Shown here one piece after another: positions 57,174 to 64,000 of a stretch of DNA of 64,000 nt. Source of the DNA: a virus. The notes under the pieces are model-generated. The model searched no databases and was not told the DNA's origin. It was given only the letters and a program-made list of their open reading frames with translations. The stretch spans positions 1 through 64,000 of the IMG/VR virus record IMGVR_UViG_3300006735_000027; one strand, given 5' to 3'. The position numbers were made by a program, and so were the translations under genes. Position 1 is the stretch's first letter, and each line of letters begins with the position of its first letter.

Positions 57174-58910
57174 TCAAGCCCCCCGAGGACGGCGAGCGTC
57201 AAGGATGCTCTGGCCAGCCTGTTCGACGCCTCCCATAGGGGCGCCTCGTTGCTGAACACTGGAGAAGGGAGCGCCCGCACCCATGCTGGTGCGGTTCTGT
57301 GGACTGGCGGGACCGCGGTTCCTCAGACCGAAGCCCTCGCCGCCGGGGTTAGCCGCGCCGGGGACCTGTGCTTGACGACCCATCTGAGCAGCGAGTTGCG
57401 GCGGAATGTTCCGACCGGGCAAGGCTCCGGGCGTGCCCATGCCTCCACCCATTTGCATACCACCCATGGGCTGACCCTGCGGCGGTGGCTGTGCGCCCGG
57501 CTCAGGTTGCTTGTAGATGAAGCGAATGTCTCGGCTGGCATCTTCGACCAGCGTGGGCTGATAACCCATCATCATCATGCGCTGCGCGATGTTGACTTCC
57601 ATCTCATCGCGCCGTAGGCGTGTGACCTCGTCCTCTTCTTCGTTGGGATAGAGGCTCAACTTCCAATCGCTGACGTCCATCTGTTCAACCATGCGCGGGA
57701 AAAGATGCTCGGTGTAGACCTTGTGACCAAACTCAACTGCACGGTTGGTCACCAGAATCTGCATACCTTCGTTGTTCAGGCCGCCGGACTTGCCGGTGTC
57801 CATCATGAACACGTTCGACACACCGTAGAATGCGGCGATGCGCTGGCGCATCTCATCGCGTGCAGGGATGTACTGCATCTCCTCCAGAGAATCCATCAAC
57901 TTGACCCAGTTCACGCCACCCTTACCATTACCTTCCGTAGCAATCTTAGGGATGTAGTGCGGGTCGCGCTCCAACTTCTCATCCGTCGCCTTCCAAAACG
58001 ACTTCATGGATTCAAGGTTTTCCGTGGTGATGCTCAAGATTCCACGAGGAATGCGACGCTTCGAGTAGGCCGTGTACATGTAATTGTCCATGGCGGTCAA
58101 CGTCATGGCTTGTCGCCAGAGCGTTGAGACAGGGCTTCGGCCGTAGAGTTTCGACGGCTGGTACTTGCTGACGTGGATGACTTCGCCTTTGAGGTAGTAT
58201 TGCGTTTTGCCACTCCCAGCCGTGTTGACGTGATGCACGTCTTCCATCTCAGTGCCACACGTCGGGCAGAATTTGTCGTTCTCGGAATACGCCTTGACCT
58301 CGGTGCGGTGAATGGGGCAAACCCGGAAACGCCCGCCACGAACACCGCGCTTGTCGGCGATGATACGCATGAAGATAGGGTCGCCACGCACGACTTCTTT
58401 GATGCGATAGAAGGCCATTTCTTTCGTCTCAGGGTCCATGAAGTATTCTTTGATGAGGACGAGGAAAGCATCGTCGGTGATGTTGAGGTCGTACTCAATC
58501 TCACGCAGAACATCCATGAAAGTCTGTTCCATAGAGTTGCGTTGCTCAAGAAGCCAGCGAGCATAAACGAGTTGGTCGGGCTCAGGGTCACGCACTTCTC
58601 CACCACATTCGTTGCAGAGTTCAACGTCGTGCTGGTATTCTTTGTCGCATTCCGTACACTTCTTGTGAAACTTCTTCTCCCAACGGTAGCCACGGCGAAA
58701 GATTTCCTGCTGAAGCGTGCTAAGCACAGTGCGCAGGATGAGGTTTTCACTGGCCACGGCATACAGTGCAGGGATAGTGATACCTTGCACGAGGACAGGT
58801 TCTTGGATGCCTGTGGTCCACAGGGGCATCTGAGGCTCAGGCGTCGTCCTGCGACGGAACGGAGCACTCACAGATTCGAGCAAACGTCCGACACGACTCT
58901 TCTCCGCCAT
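57174..58910 (-). CDS. Portal protein with two zinc-ribbon inserts
   Basis: The start is ATG 58910, overlapping the previous stop as TGATG. The product has 578 residues. Portal features are the wing/stem pattern VVRGDPIFMRIIADK, the YLKGEVIHVSKYQPSKLYGRS segment leading into WRQAMTLTAMDNYMYTAYSK, and FYGVSNVFMMDTGKSGGLNN, typical of phage portals. Two Cys clusters are inserted: CTEC and CNEC (C85, C88, C99, C102), and CPIH with CPTC (C198, H201, C215, C218), each able to bind one zinc. The C-terminal 100 residues are Pro/Gly/Met/Gln-rich low complexity. It forms the dodecameric DNA gate; TerL is two genes upstream. Confidence 0.85.
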   Translation of the reverse strand: MAEKSRVGRLLESVSAPFRRRTTPEPQMPLWTTGIQEPVLVQGITIPALYAVASENLILRTVLSTLQQEIFRRGYRWEKKFHKKCTECDKEYQHDVELCNECGGEVRDPEPDQLVYARWLLEQRNSMEQTFMDVLREIEYDLNITDDAFLVLIKEYFMDPETKEMAFYRIKEVVRGDPIFMRIIADKRGVRGGRFRVCPIHRTEVKAYSENDKFCPTCGTEMEDVHHVNTAGSGKTQYYLKGEVIHVSKYQPSKLYGRSPVSTLWRQAMTLTAMDNYMYTAYSKRRIPRGILSITTENLESMKSFWKATDEKLERDPHYIPKIATEGNGKGGVNWVKLMDSLEEMQYIPARDEMRQRIAAFYGVSNVFMMDTGKSGGLNNEGMQILVTNRAVEFGHKVYTEHLFPRMVEQMDVSDWKLSLYPNEEEDEVTRLRRDEMEVNIAQRMMMMGYQPTLVEDASRDIRFIYKQPEPGAQPPPQGQPMGGMQMGGGMGTPGALPGRNIPPQLAAQMGRQAQVPGAANPGGEGFGLRNRGPASPQNRTSMGAGAPFSSVQQRGAPMGGVEQAGQSILDARRPRGA

Positions 58911-60217
58911 CACAGACCCTCCGCCCAACTCATGACCGTATCGCGGTCGACTCCCCATTCTCGCAACGAGTCCTCACCTTTGGCAGTTCCGTCTCGGTTC
59001 GAGAACTGCACAAGTCGCTTCAACTGCGTCTTTCGTACAGGGTTCTCTTCACGGATGTAAGCCTTCACTGCCTTCGCCTGCATGTCTTTCATACGCAGAT
59101 GAGGGGTGATGCCGTCCAACAACTTGTGCAAGTCGTCCTTTGCGTAGAACGACACGCGGTGCTGACTCCGTTGAGTGTCCGAGTAGACCTTCTGGTCCAG
59201 TTGCAGAATGCCGGCTCCAATGTTCTTGTGCAACTGTTCGCAGTGCATGCGCCCTCGGTCGCCCGTAGCGATGAAGCCAGCGCGCGGCTCACCGCGCTCG
59301 GTAATGGTGATGTAACCGTCAGCGTCGAGGAAGCCCGCAGCGTAGGCCCAAGGGTCCTTCAGAATGAGGCCCTCTCGCGTCATGGAGATGAACTCTCCTC
59401 GGCGATGACCCTTGACGATGTTGACTTCCTCACCATACATGTTGAGCAACTTGGACAAGCGACCGGCCGTGATGCGACTGACGCCCTTCTCGACGAGGTT
59501 GCTGGTAATGGCACGAGCCGTCATAGCACCTTTCTCGTCAATCTCAGCCTTAGCCATCTGCATCCACTTCTGCTGCTCTTTGGTCAAGGAGTCAAACTGG
59601 TGCAGCGCTGTGCGCCACATTTTGCGAGCGTCCTGCTTTTGCTGCATAGCGCCGACCCACGCCTGCCGCTCTTCTTCACCCCAAACGTCAGCGAACTCGT
59701 CCAATTTTTCTAACGCATCCTCAGCCGCTTCCCAAACGTTGCAGGCTCGCACGAGACTGGACTTACGGGTGTTGCCGAACAAGCGCAGCGAGCGCAAGTC
59801 CTTGTTGGACAGCCCCATCTTACGCATGGTATCTGCGTGCGGTCCAGCCCAGTCGAAGAGGCTCAGCGTCGCTTCGACCTCCGTTCCTTTGAGAGTGCGA
59901 ATCCCGTGAATCAGTGCATCAATCTCTTCCTTGTCGTCTTTCAACACGCGACGCGCTTTACGCAAATCTCGGATAATGGACGACGCACTCTTACCGATGC
60001 GGTCCTCGAACCAACCTTCGCCAGTTGGTGAAAAGGGAGCATACTGCGGCGCTGGTGCGGGCTCTCCTGTGACGATGACGGTCTCAGATGCAATCGACTT
60101 GGCGATGTCGCCGTCGACCAGAGGGTGCGCGGTCAAACTGGATGCGATGGTCGACAAGAGGTCATGGCCCATGTCGATGTGCTGGGTTGGACCCCCTACG
60201 CTCAGACTTGGCCACAT
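58910..60217 (-). CDS. Winged-helix plus LAGLIDADG-like protein between TerL and portal
   Basis: The protein has 435 residues. Residues 70-230 are helical and charged. About 230-285 look like a winged helix (TARAITSNLVEKGVSRITAG, RLSKLLNMYGEEVN). Residues 291-300 read AYAAGFLDAD and continue GYITITERGE, a good LAGLIDADG homing-endonuclease-type motif with the acidic residue at the helix end; the following HRVSFYAKDDLHKLLDGITP and QAKAVKAYI resemble the rest of that fold. Only one motif is visible, so dimerisation would be needed for cutting. There are no intein splice blocks. Its place suggests a role in packaging, such as a small-terminase-like DNA recognition factor, or a domesticated or parasitic endonuclease. 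Confidence 0.6.
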   Translation of the reverse strand: MWPSLSVGGPTQHIDMGHDLLSTIASSLTAHPLVDGDIAKSIASETVIVTGEPAPAPQYAPFSPTGEGWFEDRIGKSASSIIRDLRKARRVLKDDKEEIDALIHGIRTLKGTEVEATLSLFDWAGPHADTMRKMGLSNKDLRSLRLFGNTRKSSLVRACNVWEAAEDALEKLDEFADVWGEEERQAWVGAMQQKQDARKMWRTALHQFDSLTKEQQKWMQMAKAEIDEKGAMTARAITSNLVEKGVSRITAGRLSKLLNMYGEEVNIVKGHRRGEFISMTREGLILKDPWAYAAGFLDADGYITITERGEPRAGFIATGDRGRMHCEQLHKNIGAGILQLDQKVYSDTQRSQHRVSFYAKDDLHKLLDGITPHLRMKDMQAKAVKAYIREENPVRKTQLKRLVQFSNRDGTAKGEDSLREWGVDRDTVMSWAEGL

Positions 60218-60239
60218 GGTGTTCCCTCATTTTGGTGCA

Positions 60240-60247
60240 CTATAGTC
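60240..60247 (-). promoter_or_regulatory. Candidate TATA element upstream of the winged-helix/LAGLIDADG gene
   Basis: ACTATAGT lies directly after the TerL stop, about 25 bases before the ATG at 60217, in one of the few gaps of the late block. It is palindromic and may be chance; GAGGG near the ATG also offers ordinary translation initiation. Confidence 0.2.
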
Positions 60248-61724
60248 ATACCGTGAACCACGCACCCGCAACCCTGCGAGAAGGAGCATCGCCGAACCAG
60301 TCGTCAACTCCGTCGAGGTAATCGTCGAGCATCACGATGCTACCCTTGAACTCCTTGGTCGCCCAGTTGGCCAGTGCGAGGCTGACGGCCAAGTCGTCGT
60401 GCGAGCCCACGGACTCCATGCGCCCGTTCTTCTGCATGCCGAATCGGCTCAGTTCTGTTTCAAGCGTGCGCGTGAATTCTTTGCTTCGCTCGTCACCCCA
60501 CGGGGTCTTGATGTGGCCCTGCTCGAAAGCCATGAGCAGCGACATGAACATGCTCTCTTTCTTCTGACGCGTCGTCATGAACGTCTTGACGGGAATGTCC
60601 TCGCGCATGTCGCGCAACTCTGCCTCGAACATGCGTTGGAAGTTGTTGCCTTCCAACTCGATGAGGTCGGGCTGGAAGCGGTTGTTGAGCATGATGATGT
60701 GACGCTTCTGCGCCGTGCTGTTCAGCCCCTTCTGATGAACGACGTGCACGACTTCTTTCCGCTCGCTGCCCGGAGGCATGCGCATGACGGTCATGGCCGT
60801 GTAGTCAGCGTTCGAGTCGCTGGCGATGGCGGGGTCCCAGCCGATGAAGTGCTGACCAAACAAGCCGCTGGCTTCGCCTTCCTCGTCGTATTCGTTCTCT
60901 GCTCTGTCCATCAAGAACAGTTCTGAGTCGCGCGCCTTCTCCAGCAGCGTCATCGGGAACATGCTCGACATGTCGTGAATCGGCTCACATAGATACTCAC
61001 GTGCAAACTTGATGGCAGGCATGGACTCCTCACGCTGTTTGAGGGCATCAAGCGGCCATCGGTTTGGCCAGAGCGGCTCGCCGTTGGGCATAATCGCTGG
61101 ATAGGTCTCGACGGTGAACGTGTCTTTGTCCTCCAACTCAGCATACAGGTCATTGTACGAGAACGGGGTGCCGACCATCATCAGTCGGCCTGTGTGGTGC
61201 AGCACAGGGAGCAGAACGGTGTAGAACCAGTCGGCCGCACGCTGCAGTTCAGAACTGGTCGTGCCCCACAGAATGTCGTCGCAGACGACCACGTCGGGGT
61301 GGAACCCACGGGTTGCACCGCCCACGGACTTGGCCATGATACGGCTGCCGTTGGTGAACTCGAAGTAGGACTTGGCCCACGGCTTGCCCGCAGGCTTCAG
61401 GCCCTTGAGGATGTCCGAGGACTCAATGTTGTTGCGGATGAACCGCATGTGTTCCAGCGTCTGCTCCAGCGAGTGGGAGAAAATCATGACGTGTGTGTTG
61501 GGCTTGAACGCCGCCAACCAGAGTGCGTAGGACATGAAGAACACGGACTTGCCGTGGTCACGGCTCGCTTTCACGCAGTAGTAGCGGTGTTCGTTCAAGC
61601 CCTTGAGCCAATCCTCGTGATGGTCGGACAACTCGAACTCCAGAATGTCCGTGAAGAAGTATGCGAAGGACTTCTTGGACATCTGCGTGTCCATGTCGTG
61701 AATGAGGTTGTTGACGTCAGCCAC
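60246..61724 (-). CDS. terL: Large terminase subunit (TerL)
   Basis: The protein has 492 residues. ATPase: Walker A ASRDHGKS at 53-60, Walker B VVVCDD (D149, D150), a coupling-type strand RLMMVGTPFS. Nuclease (RNase H fold): IGWDPAIASDSNADYTA, DLIELEGN and GSHDDLAVSLALA supply the metal-binding acids. It packages DNA into proheads through the portal and cuts the concatemer. The C-terminal tail DDYLDGVDDWFG is acidic. No separate small terminase is obvious; the upstream and downstream proteins are candidates. Confidence 0.93.
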   Translation of the reverse strand: MADVNNLIHDMDTQMSKKSFAYFFTDILEFELSDHHEDWLKGLNEHRYYCVKASRDHGKSVFFMSYALWLAAFKPNTHVMIFSHSLEQTLEHMRFIRNNIESSDILKGLKPAGKPWAKSYFEFTNGSRIMAKSVGGATRGFHPDVVVCDDILWGTTSSELQRAADWFYTVLLPVLHHTGRLMMVGTPFSYNDLYAELEDKDTFTVETYPAIMPNGEPLWPNRWPLDALKQREESMPAIKFAREYLCEPIHDMSSMFPMTLLEKARDSELFLMDRAENEYDEEGEASGLFGQHFIGWDPAIASDSNADYTAMTVMRMPPGSERKEVVHVVHQKGLNSTAQKRHIIMLNNRFQPDLIELEGNNFQRMFEAELRDMREDIPVKTFMTTRQKKESMFMSLLMAFEQGHIKTPWGDERSKEFTRTLETELSRFGMQKNGRMESVGSHDDLAVSLALANWATKEFKGSIVMLDDYLDGVDDWFGDAPSRRVAGAWFTV

Positions 61725-61725
61725 A

Positions 61726-62811
61726 TCAATCCACCCCTACGAGCCTACTCTGAGGATTCTGCTGCGCCCGCGCTTCACGAAATTTCTCCTCCTCTTTTCG
61801 ACGCTGTTCGCTCTGGCTCATCCCACTGAATGCGCGCGTCTGCAAGTCACTGATGCCTTGCCCCTCCTCACCCATTGGTTGAGAAGGCCTCACAGCAACA
61901 TCACCGGGCTCGTTCTCAGTTTGCATGTTGAATCCAGTTGCATCCGTCACACCTTGTCCTACACGGTCGGCTGTTTCGTTGCCACTGGCCACGCTACCGG
62001 GAGGAGCAGGAAGTGGGGGTAGTTGAACAGCAACTTCCTCTCCTCTTGCATTGGTAGGCCCTTGCCTCGCGGCCATGGCTGCAGCGGTTCGATGCTCCAA
62101 GTCGTCAATGCCCATTCCTCCCACCATATTACCGAAGTTGCGAGCCACTTGCGCATAACGCGCATCTTCTGCACCGAACTCATCACCACGAGCCGCTGCA
62201 CGCGCCTGTCTGAAACGTGCTCCTTCACGGCTCATTTGCGCTGCATCTGCTACGTTTTGTTGAGCCTGTTGACGGACTCCAACATTCGCCTCATTCGCGC
62301 GCCGAAGAGCCTCTTGCCGTTCAAACGCACGGCGGCGATTGTACGCGCCCGGATTCATCACACCCGCCGCAGCCCGACCTGCGAATCGACGTACTTTACC
62401 CGAGTCATCGTTTTCAAGCATAGCGAAACTACCGAGGTTACGCCCTTCCTGATACGGCTGCTCAAGTTCAGCCGCTCTCTCAGTAGCCCTGTCCAAGCGA
62501 CGCTGTTCACGAAGGTCAGCACGGGCTTGCCCAGTGCGCGTAGTGAGTCCTCGACCAATTCCGCGACCAAGTGCAGAGCCCTGAGCACCACCCGAAATGG
62601 CGCTTTGGACCAGCCCACCGAGACTACGGTGCTGGCCGGTCAGCGCACCCGCTGCACCAGCGAGCATGCCAAGTCCACCGAGCGCACGCTGCCCACGAGT
62701 GACGCCGACAGCGCCTCGTCCCCGACCGCCGCCACCACCGGTAACCAGAATTGGCGCACCGGTGACGGGGTACTGGACACCTACCGCTTTGCGAACAGCG
62801 ACCTTGTCCAT
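61726..62811 (-). CDS. Gly/Ala/Arg-rich protein upstream of TerL (361 aa)
   Basis: The start is ATG 62811 (TGATG overlap with the gene to its right). Residues 20-95 are Gly-rich with GxxxG-type hydrophobic runs (ALGGLGMLAGAAGALTG) that could insert in membranes. Then come Arg/Glu-rich helices (LREQRRLDRATERAAELEQ, RRRAFERQEALRRANEAN) and a Pro-rich, low-complexity C-terminus. No family is recognised. An internal head protein or a membrane-active ejection protein is possible (inference). Confidence 0.5.
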   Translation of the reverse strand: MDKVAVRKAVGVQYPVTGAPILVTGGGGGRGRGAVGVTRGQRALGGLGMLAGAAGALTGQHRSLGGLVQSAISGGAQGSALGRGIGRGLTTRTGQARADLREQRRLDRATERAAELEQPYQEGRNLGSFAMLENDDSGKVRRFAGRAAAGVMNPGAYNRRRAFERQEALRRANEANVGVRQQAQQNVADAAQMSREGARFRQARAAARGDEFGAEDARYAQVARNFGNMVGGMGIDDLEHRTAAAMAARQGPTNARGEEVAVQLPPLPAPPGSVASGNETADRVGQGVTDATGFNMQTENEPGDVAVRPSQPMGEEGQGISDLQTRAFSGMSQSEQRRKEEEKFREARAQQNPQSRLVGVD

Positions 62812-64000
62812 CACCACTCACCTCGCAAGAAGCCGTCGAAGTAGCCCATCTTCTTCCTCAACAGGTCGAGGTCGGAGGCCACATCATTTGAGCGTTGCAC
62901 CAACGAGCCAGTGCCGATGTCGAAGAAGGTCTGGTCACGCGGAGTGCCGCGGAATTGCTGATACTGCTCCTCCAAAGCAGTGGCCGGGCGCATCGGATAA
63001 GGTGCGATTTGAGGAGCAGGAGCCACGCGGGGCTGAGGTACAGGCGCAGCAGGTGGAAGAGCCTGAGCCGTGGGAAGTTGAGGTGATGCGGGTGCGCCTC
63101 TTCCCTGCAAGAAATCGCCACGGAGTTCGGATAGAGGGCGTCTGATACCCACCTGCCCTTCAGATGCTTTCTCGGGAAGAGGTTGCGAAGGCTCCTTTCG
63201 GCCAATGGGCTCCACCTCGTTTGGAAAGTGCATTCTGTCCTCCCATACCACAGGCGCCTTTGAGTCGCCAAACGCAATGCGCCCGTGCGATTGGATGCCC
63301 TGTGTCGGGATGCTGCCCAAGGAAAATGATTCATGACCCGTGCGACCAAGCATGGCGTCGATGATGGACTCCGCTTTTTCGCGGAAACCGTCATGGTCCT
63401 CGTGCGGCCCAAAGCGCGTTCCCGCAGAAATGTCGGCTTCACGCACGCGTCGCATGACTTCGACCTTGGCCTCGTCTTCGGACATGCCTTGGTCCATCAA
63501 CTTCGCAGCCACGTGGCTCATGTGCGCCGCAATGTCTGCCGCGTGCTTGTTCGCTTTACGACCAAAGTCGCTGCTCGCATCTTGCACAGCCGCTGCAGCG
63601 TGTTCAGCGTGAATGCCGAACGACTCTTCGTTGTGGTCGGAGCCAATAGCCTGAAGCAACTGCTGCGTCAACTTCTTCGTTGCACCGTCGCCGCTGGGCA
63701 CGCCAACACGGTGACCCCCACTTTGGAACAGCATGCGCATGACGCGGGTGCTGGCCAACTTCTGCAACTCTTCGTCGCTCATATCGTCAGCAACGCCCAT
63801 GCCACGGATGCCGCTGGCGATGCGTTCCGGCAACGTCGTGCCGTCCTTGCTCTTGCGGCCACCAACCCGAGCCGTGGTGGGATGATAGTACACGTCAGGA
63901 AGCAACTTGGCCATCTGGTGCGCGTGCACTTCTGGATGCGAGCGCTGTTCTGCGCGGGCTTGCTTCAATTCTTCACTCAGGTAGTGGGGTGGAAGCGTAC
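62811..64000 (-). CDS. His- and Pro-rich protein (partial at the right edge)
   Basis: The frame is open to the last base, so the true N-terminus lies outside; the first internal start is a TTG at 63968. The visible part has His-rich helices (PEVHAHQMAKLL, GIHAEHAAAAVQDAS, KHAADIAAHMSHVAAKLM) and a C-terminal Pro/Ala/Gln-rich linker (LPPAAPVPQPRVAPAPQIAP), then a short end YFDGFLRGEW. The spacing of histidines is reminiscent of metal binding. It stands upstream of TerL, where a minor head or packaging protein might be expected. The function is unknown. Confidence 0.5.
   Translation of the reverse strand, partial: TLPPHYLSEELKQARAEQRSHPEVHAHQMAKLLPDVYYHPTTARVGGRKSKDGTTLPERIASGIRGMGVADDMSDEELQKLASTRVMRMLFQSGGHRVGVPSGDGATKKLTQQLLQAIGSDHNEESFGIHAEHAAAAVQDASSDFGRKANKHAADIAAHMSHVAAKLMDQGMSEDEAKVEVMRRVREADISAGTRFGPHEDHDGFREKAESIIDAMLGRTGHESFSLGSIPTQGIQSHGRIAFGDSKAPVVWEDRMHFPNEVEPIGRKEPSQPLPEKASEGQVGIRRPLSELRGDFLQGRGAPASPQLPTAQALPPAAPVPQPRVAPAPQIAPYPMRPATALEEQYQQFRGTPRDQTFFDIGTGSLVQRSNDVASDLDLLRKKMGYFDGFLRGEW

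Noticed and set aside
56792-57280. Longer start (57280) for the gene after the portal
   Set aside because: It would overlap the portal gene by about 100 bases; ATG 57133 has a good ribosome site.
58910-60217. Intein interpretation of the LAGLIDADG-like protein
   Set aside because: No N-terminal splice Cys/Ser block or C-terminal HN plus Ser/Cys/Thr, and no host protein is interrupted.
1-64000. Integrase, lysin, tRNA genes or insertion sequences
   Set aside because: No tyrosine/serine recombinase motifs, muramidase/amidase or transposase signatures were seen; I could not run a tRNA search, so absence of tRNA is by eye only.

Overview
This window looks like most of the genome of a head-tailed double-stranded DNA virus (class Caudoviricetes) that infects an archaeon. 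The best fit I can recall is the magrovirus-type viruses of Marine Group II euryarchaea (Poseidoniales). The reasons are that the replication genes are archaeal or eukaryote-like (family B DNA polymerase, PCNA-like clamp, RFC small subunit, a PriS/PriL-type primase, an XPF/ERCC4 nuclease with HhH, an RPA-like protein), that a group II chaperonin (thermosome) is present, and that these sit beside a classic HK97/TerL virion module. I saw no rRNA, tRNA, CRISPR array, integrase, insertion sequence or peptidoglycan lysin. The host assignment is inference and no database search was run. Both ends are cut through open genes, so the genome continues beyond the window.

Layout. Bases 1-15325 (+ strand) form one tightly packed early/replication block, with many ATGA or GTGA stop/start overlaps: a degenerate ligase-like protein (5' partial), RFC small subunit, RPA-like protein, RecA-fold ATPase, sliding clamp, two tiny zinc ribbons, PolB, a MazG-like protein, two more small zinc proteins (one with a canonical PIP box), a Cas4/RecB-type nuclease, a fused primase, an ERCC4 nuclease, an AAA+ MCM-like ATPase, a DEDDy exonuclease and the chaperonin. 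Together they give an almost complete replisome. No RFC large subunit and no intact ligase were seen.

Bases 15333-64000 (- strand) are the late/virion block and read from the right end leftwards: two low-complexity head-region proteins, TerL, a winged-helix plus LAGLIDADG-like protein, a portal with zinc-ribbon insertions, three small proteins, a 1915-residue protein carrying a second degenerate ligase-like domain, a prohead protease fused to a scaffold, the HK97-fold capsid protein, small capsid-associated proteins, a head-tail connector, tail terminator, tail tube, tail assembly chaperones with a probable frameshift, a very short tape-measure-like protein, two paralogous tail proteins, a giant 5241-residue virion protein, a baseplate-hub-like protein, a tail fibre and two tiny proteins. 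The two blocks converge at about 15.33 kb with only 7 bp between stop codons.

Most notable: (i) the single 15.7-kb gene for a 5241-residue protein; (ii) two separate DNA-ligase-fold proteins that appear to lack the catalytic lysine, one among the replication genes and one in the head module; (iii) a small beta-rich module scattered through several virion proteins; (iv) a LAGLIDADG-like domain encoded between terminase and portal; (v) a PIP-box zinc microprotein beside the viral clamp and polymerase. No stretch longer than about 300 bases lacks a gene.
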